Shown here piece by piece: positions 1 through 12,100 of a stretch of DNA of 64,000 nucleotides. The notes beneath the pieces were generated by a model that saw only the letters and a program-made list of their open reading frames with translations, was not told the origin of the DNA and ran no database searches. The position numbers and the translations under genes are program-made. The first letter of the stretch is position 1; each line of letters begins with the position of its first letter. The DNA is from Parapristionchus giblindavisi (lineage: Eukaryota > Nematoda > Chromadorea > Rhabditida > Diplogasteridae): NCBI GenBank assembly GCA_943737045.1, contig CALSFV010000226.1, positions 62,001 to 126,000 on the forward strand, in the 5' to 3' direction.

Positions 1-3
1 TAC

Positions 4-801
4 TATCGAATGCCTTATCCGCTCGTTCCCTATCATCACTGTTCTTGTCAGGATGGACAAGGAGTGAGAGCTTCTTGTACTTCTTCTTCGCCGCTTCCAA
101 ATCCGTATCGGGCGAGATTTGGAGAACCTGACAATGGACGATTATTAGTACAGTACTCGCTATTTTATTCTATAATTTCTGTATTTATCAACAATGCGGA
201 TATAACTAAAAGTGATTATATTATTAAAAGTTATTATTTTGATTATTACAATCCATCAATCTTATACCTCGAATGGATTCAGATTCAGATAAGTGGATCC
301 GGGACGTAGTAGACGATCGAGCTGTTGTTCCGATGTCAACGCTGCATCCTCACTCTCCGTCTCTTTCAACTGCAATATTGTCATTATTTAGAGGATAAAT
401 TGTGAAAATATTTGTGTAATGGCTTTGAAATATAGAGACTATAGTATGATGGTTCAACCCGTTTCATTGTTATTCACCGTTTAGATAGATTTTTTTTCAA
501 TTCCAGCGACTAAAAGACTACTCTTTTATGAACTCTGATCATTTCATAAATATGCAACGTTTCATGTTTCGTGAAACAAGATAACCCGACCCGACGTTCA
601 CTTATTACTTTTTTAACATTATTACAATTTTTATTATTACTTCATATTTATGCGTTCAGAATGATTTCATGTTATCCGGCATTTTTTGGTGGACAAGTTT
701 ATATAAAACATGCGGAAATTTTTTTTACATTTCCTTGCTGTCTTTCAGAAGAACAAAAAAACACTTACATCCGTGTAGAAGCGCTCAAAGTCCTCGGCCA
801 T
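4..801 (-). CDS. DNAJC8: DNAJC8-like J-domain protein, second copy, exons 1-3 only (runs off the left edge)
   Basis: Three exons are visible: 769-801 (start codon at 801, MAEDFERFYTD), 268-369 (ending NLNPFE) and 4-127 (J domain with the HPD motif). Lengths and phases equal those of the complete gene at 6104-12627, and exon 3 is base-identical where compared. Donor and acceptor sites are intact (GTAAGT after exon 1, TTGCAG before exon 2). Nothing in the visible part is broken, so it may be a working paralogue or a truncated duplicate; the remaining exons would lie beyond the window. Confidence 0.8.
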
Positions 802-1718
802 CTTGAAAATCAATCAATTAATCAATAATATTCATATCATTAATCAATAATATCTCGACGAGCACAAGTATAATCGATTGATTCGAAACAATTCCTTCAC
901 GATACCGTAGCAAGGTGAAACATGGTAAGTTATTATTTTATTCAATAAGTAAATCGGTACATTTCTTCAGATTAATACAACGTATAAAGAGTAGAACCAG
1001 ATCTAGACAATCAATCAATAAATCGATAAATCAATCAATAAAGGCACATGGGACTAGACATAGTGACTGTAATCAATATGGAGGAAGAATCATGAGGGCT
1101 AAGTGAATGGCTCGGGTTTATATTACATGGGTGATCGGAAGCACTAACCATCGGGAAAATGTATAAATCAATAAATCGATAATTGTTGACCAAAAAAGAA
1201 TATGAATACAAGTACAAATGATGTTAAAGTATGTGAATATTGTGAATAGTGTGTGATTGAGCAAAATATAATGGATACTGTAGTTGAAAATACTGGGAAT
1301 GATTGGCTGGTTATGGTAATCTAATATACGGAATATCGATCGAAATGGGAAATCAGTAGAGCAAATTAGGTACAGCAAGAATACTTCAGTCATGCAAGAG
1401 TGTACAGGCGTATACATATATCCTATATCCTCGGTTAATTCCTCCTACTCTCACTCCCATCATGAGAGAAAGACCAGACGATGACAAGATGAGCCCAGTT
1501 TGCTTGATTGATTGATTTCTACATATTTCTTACCCCCCCCCCTCCACCCCCTTTTATTCACCATAGTAATTTATGAGAGTCATTATCATCATGTATCATT
1601 AAGTTTCACTCGTATATACAAATTGTTCTGTTGCGCCCTCGGGCGTAGATAAAATATAAATATACAGGAAAAATGATCGATAAAAATCAATTATCGATCC
1701 AAGGAAGGCAATTATCGA

Positions 1719-2608
1719 TTAATATGGAGATGTGCAGTTACCGGAAGGAATGCAGCACACTTGCTGCACGGCAGACATCGAGATCTGAAATTGGCAAATG
1801 TAAATAAGAATACAACAGAAATCAATACACAACAAGCGGATTCCCTGTTTCAAGAGCTAGCAATAGTTGTGAAATCTAATAGGATCTCGATGATGATTAA
1901 GAACGACATTTAATGAAAAGTTATTCTTGAAAATGAAAAAGAAGAGAATTTCAAAATATTGTAAAAAAAGATCAATGATGTAAATTGAAAAAAATCGATA
2001 AACCTGTTCTCGATGATTAAAGTACATGAGTGTGACGATGACATCAAACTGCATGTTTACGTAGAGTGACGTCATTCGAGAGAACGACGCCGTACAGTAC
2101 TCACTGCAAATAACAAATCGATAGTGTATTTTAATATCATACCTAAATTTAACTTGTTAAACAAGAAAAAACCTATTACGCATACGAAATATCAATTTTA
2201 TAATAGAATTTATAATAACCATCTGTTAAAAAGCTCCTAGAAGAAATGAAACAGCATGCTCTCAATTAGAGAGTGGTCTCAGTTTACCTACCAGATTTCA
2301 GTTTCAACATCTCTAGATTATCTCGAATTTTGATGCACAGTAATAATTCTTCGAAAAAAATCATAAATATCAACGTATCACACCAATAAACCAGTCGTTT
2401 ATCCGTTTCAACATCAAATCAAATACCGACGAAAAATGTGCGAGACCAGTTATATTCCCGGATCCAACGAAAATAAGCATTTAAATAATAATAAAAACGA
2501 CTAACGCAACGTAATCCTTGAGGGTGACGGTGTTGTTGAAGGCAATGGTGCCCATTCTGCCTCCATTCAGTGGAGAAACACTCAAAAAAAGAAACCCGAA
2601 CCACTTAC
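1719..2608 (-). pseudogene. TMEM106-family 3' fragment (exons 6-8), frameshifted duplicate
   Basis: Exons corresponding to 6 (2506-2608), 7 (2004-2103) and 8 (1719-1784) of the intact gene at 13297-23091 are present. Exons 7 and 8 have the same lengths as in the intact gene. Exon 6 is 103 instead of 110 bases: a short segment near 2585-2594 is replaced by an A-rich stretch, a net loss of 7 bases that brings a TGA in frame a few codons into the exon. No upstream exons (membrane helix, Cys motif) are seen to the right, so this is a 5'-truncated, frameshifted copy produced by the segmental duplication. Confidence 0.82.
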
Positions 2609-2740
2609 CTGAATTGCACAACATTTATTATTTATGGTGCAATGTTGAGTTGGAACATTTTTCCTGGAACACTGTATTTCGCAACTTCTAGTTGGGTACT
2701 TTTTAAAAAGAACTCTCACTTCAAAACTATTCATCACCTG

Positions 2741-3045
2741 ATATACACAATATTTATTATTTATTTATTTAATCGAATAAAAATATTCTATATTCACAAT
2801 CAAAGATATCTATAGCAAATATTGTTCGGAACAGCAGTTTGTACAAATATTTTGGTGCCGTATGACAAACTTGTTTGGCATGCTCTTTTTATTGCGCCTC
2901 GGGCTTTATTAAAAGAACCATTATTACACAATATTTATTGTATATTTATTTAATCGAATAAAAATATTTTATATTCACACTCATAGTTATCTACAGGAAT
3001 CACTGATCCGAACAGAGGTTTGTTCAATCAATTATTGTGTTGCGA
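2741..3045. repeat. Imperfect tandem duplication of about 190-210 bp
   Basis: The block around 2743-2870 (ACACAATATTTATT, then AATCGAATAAAAATATT, then a CGGAACAG segment) is repeated at about 2935-3040 with scattered differences. It sits directly beyond the end of the segmental duplication. No coding content is seen. Confidence 0.65.
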
Positions 3046-3506
3046 ATGCTGCAAACTTGCTCTTTATACATTCTCATACTCTCATAATCCGAGGACATAC
3101 GGCTTATTTTCAGGTCACTTGATGCGTTACTAAATTAAAAGCACAAAATAACGATTTTTCTAAATCTAAACACCCGAAAGGGCGCCGAAAATGTATCACT
3201 TCTCTATCTATCTTACACAAGAAAAAGGATAATTAAGTATTATCAATAATGCAATGTTGAGAACTTGGAAATGCACGAAAACGCGGAAAATGCTGTTCAG
3301 AAGTTCAGGCGGAAAATGCTCGTTTTCTACTATTTTAAGGAAGTTTTAATGGTTTAAAAAAGTTTATCAACATTTATGGGTCGCAAACAGTGTTGTGGAC
3401 GCACTTTATTTATGATTATTTGATTTTTCGCAGCATTTTCGTTGATTTTCGGCATAAAGTGCTCAAAAAAGGAAATTAGGAGAAGGAGAGAGTAGAGATT
3501 AGAATC

Positions 3507-3690
3507 TGATATACTCATTCAATTAATATTTCCTTTGCGTTAATGTTTCTTGTTATATTCATACTGTAATCACTACCGTACCTCAATTATACTTCCCCGA
3601 ATGGTGCGATACTGCAAATTGTTCATTAATCCGAGAAAATAAAGTCACTTTACGAATGCGACTCATACGATATACAAGCAGAGGGAGTAC
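3507..3690 (+). repeat. Direct repeat, copy 1 (mate at 5693-5885)
   Basis: It shares with 5693-5885 an ordered series of blocks: ACTCATTCAATTAAT, AATGTTTCTTGTTAT, TACCGTACCTCAATTA, CGAATGGTGC and AATAAAGTCACTTTACGA. The repeats are diverged and non-coding. They could be an old duplication or two copies of an unnamed interspersed repeat. Confidence 0.7.
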
Positions 3691-4065
3691 TTAATTTATG
3701 AAATAAAAAAATCCGGAAGAAAATTTAGACATTTAGTTGATAATATTAAAATAGAGTAATTCAAAGAAACTAATTTAATCATCACTGCCATGAAATCAGA
3801 ATCAAATCATTTGAAAACTGCCATAGAGTCCAATCCTAAATCGCGTACATATAAGAGACGGAAATCCATCTCTCCTCTTCTCTCTGTTATTAATGTGATT
3901 ATGAACATATATATTGGATGGAATAAATAAATAAATAATTAAAATCACATGAGCATAGATCCTATGCTTCATTTAACTGATAATATTACAAATCTCGGCA
4001 AATGCTCAAATTCAGCTCGACTCATTGTCAGAACGTTTCAAACTAGCACATTAATGGATCGTCTG

Positions 4066-4142
4066 GGGTGCTGCATTGCCGCAGTTGCTTAGAGCGCGGT
4101 ACTTAGAATGTGAGGTCGGGAGTTCGATCCTCCCATGGAGCA
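4066..4142 (+). repeat. tRNA-like module (SINE head or tRNA pseudogene)
   Basis: An A-box-like TGCCGCAGTTGC at 4077 is followed at normal tRNA spacing by a B-box-like GAGTTCGATCC at 4120-4130 with a paired GGGAG/CTCCC T-arm. A cloverleaf with a proper anticodon stem cannot be drawn, so it is not called as a tRNA gene. It stands alone rather than inside a palindrome, unlike the other tRNA-like modules in the window. Confidence 0.55.
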
Positions 4143-5692
4143 AATGTTTTTGAAAATAGTGTGATTTGTGGTGTTTCGACCGCTCAAACCTCTAGGCCGG
4201 AGAACAAAAATTGGAAATGAAAGGGCTTGAATAAATTCGAAAATATTAGTCCAGAATAAATGCAAATTTAGTTGAGCATATTAGTATAGCTGCCCATTCA
4301 TTCGAGAATAAAATGAAAAATTATTCTGGAATCATTTTTTTGTCTGGTCTCAAAACGCAGTCGAGACTAAAATTAGTCCATATAACAACACTAACAACAC
4401 TCCATCTTTAACGTCAAACGTCGATGTGAAACTTATTCATTCCTGGTTAGTCTGTTCCCTTGCACAAATCGTAAATGATAGTGACAAATATTTATTTCAG
4501 AAAATCACATTATTTAGTTGGGGGACTGTTTAGTTTAACGGGTGTCCTTTGACCGTCCTTTAACGCCTAAAACAATAAAAAATAAGAAATAGTTCTGGGG
4601 ATAGATAAGACAATATCAGTCCCCGTCCTGACATCTTCCCACTCAACATACGCCCCCCTTTAAGGAAAGTTGCTGGAGAATAGGAAAAGACAGGACGAAA
4701 CTGCAAAAGACGAATCTACTGCAAAACATGCCGAAACAGAAAAGAATACTGAAGTTATTAGACATGCCAAGAAACAATGTAAAAACACATCCATGCTAAA
4801 GCAAAGTTGGCCAAGAAAATAATCTTTTAATCACTTAAGCTCATTAGATAAGAGCTTAAGTAATCAGAGAAAATGTTGACGACGATCCTCATCTGTTCCT
4901 GAAATGGTTGAAGGTTAGAGAAAGGCCTTATTGTTAAGGTTATAGGACTTAAGCAAGTATTGAAGTTTTAATGTTATGGACATTTCTTAAAGTAAGGGGA
5001 GTCAATAGACTTAGAGACAGCTTAGTATTCAAAATCTTTAGATCAGGTATTAAGGCTGCGAAGTATTAAGGCTAGGCTCTTAAGATTCTAAGTCCTATGG
5101 TCTAAGGCCAAGTCTTAAACCAAAATATTAAAATACAATCAACTTACGTGTAGAACTGATGAGGAACGACCGTGCAAATGCTAAGAAATGGTCCCTTTTA
5201 TCCAAAAATGATGCAATTTGAATGCCAACGTTGTTCTCATTCAAATCTAATTGAATTGTCTAAAATGGTTTGTCTACGCAATGAAATTATATAATTAAAA
5301 TTTACAATCATTATTAGACAATGCAAATTAAGGCCCAACGTTGAAACTCTTCTTCTATGCCCAAGCAAAAGAGTTTCAATCGATAATTCCAATAAAACGC
5401 ACTAATTATTTACGCTTATAGTACTTCTAATGTTACAGTATCGATTGTGCAATGCTTAAAATTATTTAATTTGTGCTCAAAATTTCATAATTAGTGTATA
5501 TAAAATCACAAATCTTATTATTTTTTTACATTTCGTGTTATCCATGAACAGAAAACTACCGTAATGCCTGGAACGGTAAATATTTCAAATATCGATTGGT
5601 TTTTATTTTCTCCGCCTTATCGATCAATACCTGTAATTCCCTAACGCAGCAATACAGTAATCCATTATCAACATAACTGCAATACCGTATCC

Positions 5693-5885
5693 AATACTCA
5701 TTCAATTAATGTCGCCGTTTCGTCAATGTTTCTTGTTATTATATTTACCCACAGTAAGTACTAAACATTTTACCGTACCTCAATTACACTTCCTCGAATG
5801 GTGCTGTAATGCAAATAGTTCACTGAACCGCGAAAATAAAGTCACTTTACGATTACGATTCATACGGTAGACAAAAATAGAGTAC
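5693..5885 (+). repeat. Direct repeat, copy 2 (mate at 3507-3690)
   Basis: See the first copy. This one carries CGAATGGTGCTGTAATGCAA and AATAAAGTCACTTTACGA in the same order, about 2.2 kb to the right. Confidence 0.7.
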
Positions 5886-6103
5886 GGTATTTACAGAATG
5901 AGAAGAGATCCAGAAGAAGATGTAGACAACACACAATCTATAGAAGTACAATTGAATAACTTAAATATTCAAATCAAATGAGGCCACGCCCACAATGGTG
6001 ATTATGGTGCTCAAAAGTCATAGAAACGAAATTGGATTAACGTGCAGCCACTAAACACAGTAAGTTGGCTGACAGAACATAAGACTCTGCCCATATTGCA
6101 GAT

Positions 6104-9100
6104 CTACTTCTGGAGCTTTAGCTTGGGTGGCTTGAATGCGGATCCCTTCATCGTAGTGCCTTTCTCTTCCTTTCGCGCTTTCTTCGCCTGTAAATTAGAA
6201 ATGGAATTAGACTGTCAAAAACTAAATTATTGATTAATAATTAAATTGTTGATTTCAATTTTAGAGTTGAACAATAGATAAAGGCATTTCAGAGAGGAAA
6301 CAATCGGCGAACGATTTCAGTAAGAGGTGTTTGATATGAACAAATTATTGATCATTCCCTCTTTATATCTGTAAACACCCACTTAATGGCATACTACAAT
6401 TCTTTCCATTCACTACAGTACACTCCCCCATTCGGTGTCTAGCTACAGTATCTCTACAGTATACCCGCCATGGCCTAACAGTAACCCGTTCTAGCTACAA
6501 TATACCCGCTTATGGCATTAGAGTAACCTGTTTGGACTGATTGTCGGATAAGTTCCATACATTTTCGAGCACCCACATTGTGGGTACGGGTCAGTTTATG
6601 AATTGATCGTCTTATGAAAAACGGATTACTTTATCGCATATTTAGCCAAAATAAGCGCAACGCAAGAAATTTTACGGGTCAGTTTATAATCGGGCTAGTT
6701 TATCACAGTTACGGGTCAGCTCATAGTTATGAAAATGTGAGTTGAACAAAAATGTATGATAAGTTCTGTTCATCAATATGCAGTAAAAATGTTTTATAAG
6801 GGGAATAAAATTACCTGGAAGTTGCGCCACGCTCCACGCCTTTCATCACGGGACTCCTACAAAGAAAACATCAGTATCAATCAATAATATGACAGATACG
6901 GTAGTCACACGATCAATACGAGCATATGAACGCAACTTTTCATCTACAAATACCATGATATAAACATATTAAACACTCATCGATCAATCTTTCAATCAAT
7001 AAAAAAATCGATAACTACCGTATACCTCGTAGTTCTTCGCAAATTCCTCGGCCAACTTTCGCTTCTCCGCCGCTTCAACGGCCGCTTCGGCATTGCGTCT
7101 CCTGAATAATTACTTTCTTTTATTTAAATTTAAAATATAATATAATAAAAAAACAATAACGGACAGCTACTAGTTATGCAGATAATAATCGAATCAAATT
7201 TGGACACATCAACATATGAAATAATATTTGTCTGAAACGCGAATCCCGCAGATTGAATACTAATGTGGTGTAACATTTGCCTTACGTACCTCCGTCGTAG
7301 CCTCTCATTATCTTTATTCAAAAAGTAAATCGGTACATTTATTCAGATAAATACCACGTACAGGAGTAGAACCAGGGGTGGTATTCTTTCGTCGATTTCG
7401 GCAATGCCGAAATTTTCGGCGTGCCGAAATATTTCGCGGCATGCCGAAATATTTTAGGAAGTGTTGAAAATTATCACACTTGTTTCGCAAAAGACTCAAG
7501 TTTAAAGGGGCATGAAACACCGACCATTCGCTTGACAACTTATGAATCAACCAATAGGCTATGTTACTTTCTTTCATTCTCTATCGTTTCTCTCCCTAGT
7601 ACCTAAAACTATTGTTTGTCACTCATTTCGATTTTCATTCATCATTTCACCCGTTCTTCCCTTCGCTTGTCGGTTGATCTAGATGTTGAGACAACGCCGC
7701 TCGATGCAAGCAGAAATATATAAAATGAAACAGCCGCCGCACTAGGAAAAAAGAATGGCTAAAATGAAAACGACATGCCGAAATTCCTTTCTTCTCCCTT
7801 CATATATTTCGAGATTCCAAAAAGTGCGCCGAATTTTTCTATTATAAAATAAGAATCATTTCGCCAACATTTCGGCATTCGGAACGTCGTTCTCATTTTC
7901 GGCAGACCGCTCTATCTCATGGGGGGCGATCGATTCGGCAACAGATCATAAATCGATTGGGAGATGGCCTATGGCAACAAAAGTTGTACCATTGCTATCA
8001 TTAGGGGTGTACGGTATTGTGCTACCGTAACCGTCGGGAATCGTGAACTGATTTTTTTCAGTGGACCCATGACCCGGGGTTCACGGTTGAAAATTACCGA
8101 AGTCGAAAAATTCATGATGGTCCGAGACCAAATACTATATGCCTGTATGTCAACAGTCAGCTAACTTTTATTTTTATGGATACCGTAACCCGAACTACCG
8201 TAATCAAACCAGGATTTGCCTTGAATTTCGCTATAATATTGAAGAGTACGGTAGCTAGATTACGGTAGTTCGGGTTACGGTATCCATAAAAATAAAAGTT
8301 AGCTGACTGCTGATATATAGGCATATAGTATTTGGTATCGGACTATCATGAATTTTTCGACTTCGCTAATTTTCAACCATGAATCCACTGGTCATGGGTC
8401 CACTGAAAAAAAATCAGTTCACGATTCCCGACGGTTACGGTAGCAGAATACCGTACACCCCTACTGATAGCAATGTTACAACTTTTGTTCCCATAGGCCA
8501 TCTCCCCACCGATTTATGATCCGTTGCCGAATCGATCGCCCCCCTATCTCATAGCGTGTGTGCAAAATAAATTTCGGAATGGTAATGTAACACCGCATAA
8601 AGGGAGCTAAAGGGAGCGCATACGCCCACTGTTTATTTCGTAATCAAATTAAATTTTAAAAAATAATAAATTAAAATAAAATAAATCTCCGTACTTCTCC
8701 TCATTTGCCCTATCCTCGAGCATCTTTCGCTTCTTCTCACGATCCGCAAACACCTTCGCCACGATCACCCATAGTGCCTACAATTCGGAGTGATAAATAT
8801 TAATAAATAAATAAATTAATTAATTAATCAAATATAAAGAAAAGTAAAGAAAACCATTCTTTGAGTTATTAAACGTAATGGTCATTATGAGCAGATGATA
8901 TTTATAATGGCTGTTTTAAATTGCCACCGTGCGAATATTGACATTTGCTCATACAACTCGACAACATAACACACATGCTACATGAATCTCACAGGTTTAC
9001 ACTCTCACACCATACAGCATGTTCTGGGACGATCGAAGTAGATCAAGACCATGACCAAAACCGTACTCACTCTTCTCACCTACCGTAATCACCACCCTAA

Positions 9101-12100
9101 ACTTATCGATCTACTACCGTACCCCTCCTGTAGTCTCACCTTTCTATAGGCTTTGGGTTCATCTTCAGCGATGACTCCATCTCCACCTTCCTTCTTCGCC
9201 TTTCGTCGTTTCTCACTCAACTGAAATGAAACACGATAATCAATCAATCAATACTTTTAAGTAGTTCAATAGTTGGAAAGGTTAAAAACATAGAATGTAT
9301 ATAGTATTTGTAATACAAATTTGTTATATATGCATGGAGTAAGTGTTACATTAGCTCAGCCAAGTATCATACTAATTTAATGCACACCCTAGCTAATTTA
9401 AACTTTCTTATGCTCTCTCGATTTTTGGCCGCAAAAGAGCGTCGCAAGAACGGAGACGAATATCAAAATTAGCTCGGATGTGCCTTCAATCATTCGTGTA
9501 ATTGAATTTATGAAAATGTACAAGTATAGAAAGCATGCACATTAAATATAGATTTCGAGATATAAAGTTGAAACAGTAATATTTGTGTTTCATGGGGTGC
9601 ATATTAAATAATGGGTCTGACCATGATGGCGAGTCTCGCTTCTGCCTCCTTGTAACAGTCCTTACACTTGGCCAACTCAACCGGATCTTCAACCATAGCA
9701 ACTGCCTTCTTCACGACTGCAAATATTGATTGATTATCGATCTATCGATTAGATTAATCGATTGATTGCCACTTAGTTTCGAGAGATTATTCGCTATATA
9801 AAAACGATTGATTTGAATAGGTATCAGATATTTGCAACAACAAAAAGAAAGATGAAAAGTTCATTAAGAGAACTAGGCGGATTCGAGTTTCGGCAACTTC
9901 TTATCCCTCATGTAAGATGGTCACGATTGCTTCAAGCCAGGCCAGTAATATAAAAAAATACTAATAAGTTGTTGAACAGTAGGAGCGACCAAAATCGTTG
10001 CAGTCACGCGAATTTGGAAATTTGGGGAAAATAAAGTACGCAAAAATTACGAAATCAACTTTTCGAGTTGTTAACTTTTGCTAAATATTTGGCTGTTTTT
10101 GATACAGTCAAGAAGTTTTTTTTTGGAAACTTATTGGGATACTAACGCAATTTTTGGACCCTGGAATTCCGCTACACTAAAATCACTAAACTAGCTTCCC
10201 GGGGAAATGGAGGAGGAGGGGGAAGCCTTCCCCCCTCCTCCTCCCTTTCCTCACAGCCAACATGCCACATCGACACATTACCATCACATAAAATATTCAC
10301 GATTGTAAACCAACTATCGAAATAATACACCCCCATCCTATCAGCCGACTTAGCATTATAAGCAAATCAATCAATAAAATAAATCAATAAAATCAATAAA
10401 TCAATAAACCAACTATCGAATGCCTTATCCGCTCGTTCCCTATCATCACTGTTCTTGTCAGGATGGACAAGGAGTGAGAGCTTCTTGTACTTCTTCTTCG
10501 CCGCTTCCAAATCCGTATCGGGCGAGATTTGGAGAACCTGACAATGGACGATTATTAGTACAGTAGTCGCTATTTTATTCTATAATTTCTGTATTTATCA
10601 ACAATGCGGATATAACTAAAAGTGAATGGAAATATTCGCTGTCACGTTTATTTGTTTCTTTCGATCGACAGGGATAAAGCCAAATCAATCAATAATCCTA
10701 ATTTCTTCAAAAGGCTTACAGACTTATCGCATTTGTTTGATTGAAGGAATATTTTATTATTATTATTATTATACAAAAGCAATCCATCAATAGTATACCT
10801 CGAATGGATTCAGATTCAGATAAGTGGATCCGGGACGTAGTAGACGATCGAGCTGTTGTTCCGATGTCAACGCTGCATCCTCACTCTCCGTCTCTTTCAA
10901 CTGACAAAATTGTCATTATTTAGAGGATAAATGGTGAAAATATCACGCCAGTCACGAGAGAATTGAGATGAAATGGGAATGAAGCAAAAATGGTGAAATG
11001 AGTTAGGACCATTTTTGGACATCTCTAGGCATGCCCTACCAGAACCCAAAGTCTCATTGTTCAATTTTCATTTTGGGGCTCAATACACCGGTTCGGTAAT
11101 GTGAAGTCTCAACTTCGAGCTCGAATTTCTCGCTTCTGGTGAGTTTTAGCGGAAAAGTGCCACAAGAGTGACCCCCGCTCTTTTTTCTTGCTCTATTGAT
11201 CTAAACAAACCAGAGGTCATGAAAATGTATCTGAACAGAGCTACACTTCGAAGCAAATAACTAAAAAATTTAGGAAAAGGAGGTGCAATTCTTCCAGTAT
11301 GTTATTAAGTTTTTCATACGCTTTCGAATGAGGGGCTTGCGAAAAAAATACGTTAATGCGTTCGTATGGTTCATCCCCTTGGAAATTTCCTGATGATTTG
11401 AAGTCATTTTCGCCACCCTCAATCTCTCGTTTAACACACTCTCTCGTCAATTCCTTTCCATTCCATTCAATTCGATTCTGCACCGCACGGTCTCGAGCGC
11501 GCGGTGCGGAATGAAACATATCGTTTTCTCCCTTTATTTCTTTCACTATCCGGCGAGAGAGTGTGTGAAACGAGAGATTGTGGTTGGGCGAAAATGACTT
11601 CAAATCATCAGAAAATTTCCAAATGGATGAACCATATGAACGCATTAACGTATTTTTTTCGCAAGCCCCTCATTCGAAAGCGTATGAAAAACTTAATAAC
11701 ATACTGGAAGAAGAGCACCTCCTTTTCCTAAATTTTTGAGTTTTTTGCTTCGAAGTGAAGCTCTGTTCAGAATCATTTTCATGACCTCTGGTTTGTTTAG
11801 ATCGATAGAGCAAGAAAAAAGAGCGGGGGTCACTCTTGTGACACTTTTCCGCTAAAACGCACCAGAAGCGAGAAATTCGTTCTCAAAGTTGGGACTTCAC
11901 CTTACCGAACCGGAGTATTGAGCCCCAAAATGAAAATTGAACAATGAGACTTTGGGTCCTGGTAGGGCATGCCTAGAGATGTCCAAAAATGGTCCTAACT
12001 CATTTCACCATTTTAGCTTCATTCCGAAAAATAGCCATTTTATGTCAATTCTCTCGTGACTGGCGTGATATGTTTGTAATTAAAGCCATCATGTCTCGAG

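Larger units (their letters stand above)
1..2740. repeat. Segmental duplication, left copy (copy A)
   Basis: This stretch matches 10408-16960 (copy B) in the same order: exons 3, 2 and 1 of a DNAJC8-like gene, the spacer, then exons 8, 7 and 6 of a TMEM106 gene. It is shorter because it lacks the palindrome at 10943-12068, the mariner at 13444-14689 and the palindrome at 15233-16405 that interrupt copy B. It has about 255 bases of its own at roughly 1408-1662, and unrelated sequence near 2620-2735. The left end runs off the window. Confidence 0.9.
3046..6103. other. Gene-poor spacer downstream of the DNAJC8-like gene
   Basis: No convincing gene is seen on either strand. It contains a decayed member of the ATACATTTTC family (about 3064-3197), two direct repeats of about 190 bp (3507-3690 and 5693-5885), a tRNA-like module (4066-4142), a short hairpin near 4822-4866 (CTTAAGCTC paired with GAGCTTAAG), and several TTAAGG/CTTAAG-rich stretches at 4900-5120. 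It includes the 3' flank of the DNAJC8-like gene. Confidence 0.6.

Noticed and set aside
7964..8164. 66-residue frame
   Set aside because: Lies wholly within an arm of the GGGGGGCGATCG palindrome.
11241..11731. Overlapping frames of 134 and 75 residues
   Set aside because: They are mirror images in the two arms of the TCACGCC palindrome and have no codon bias or homology.
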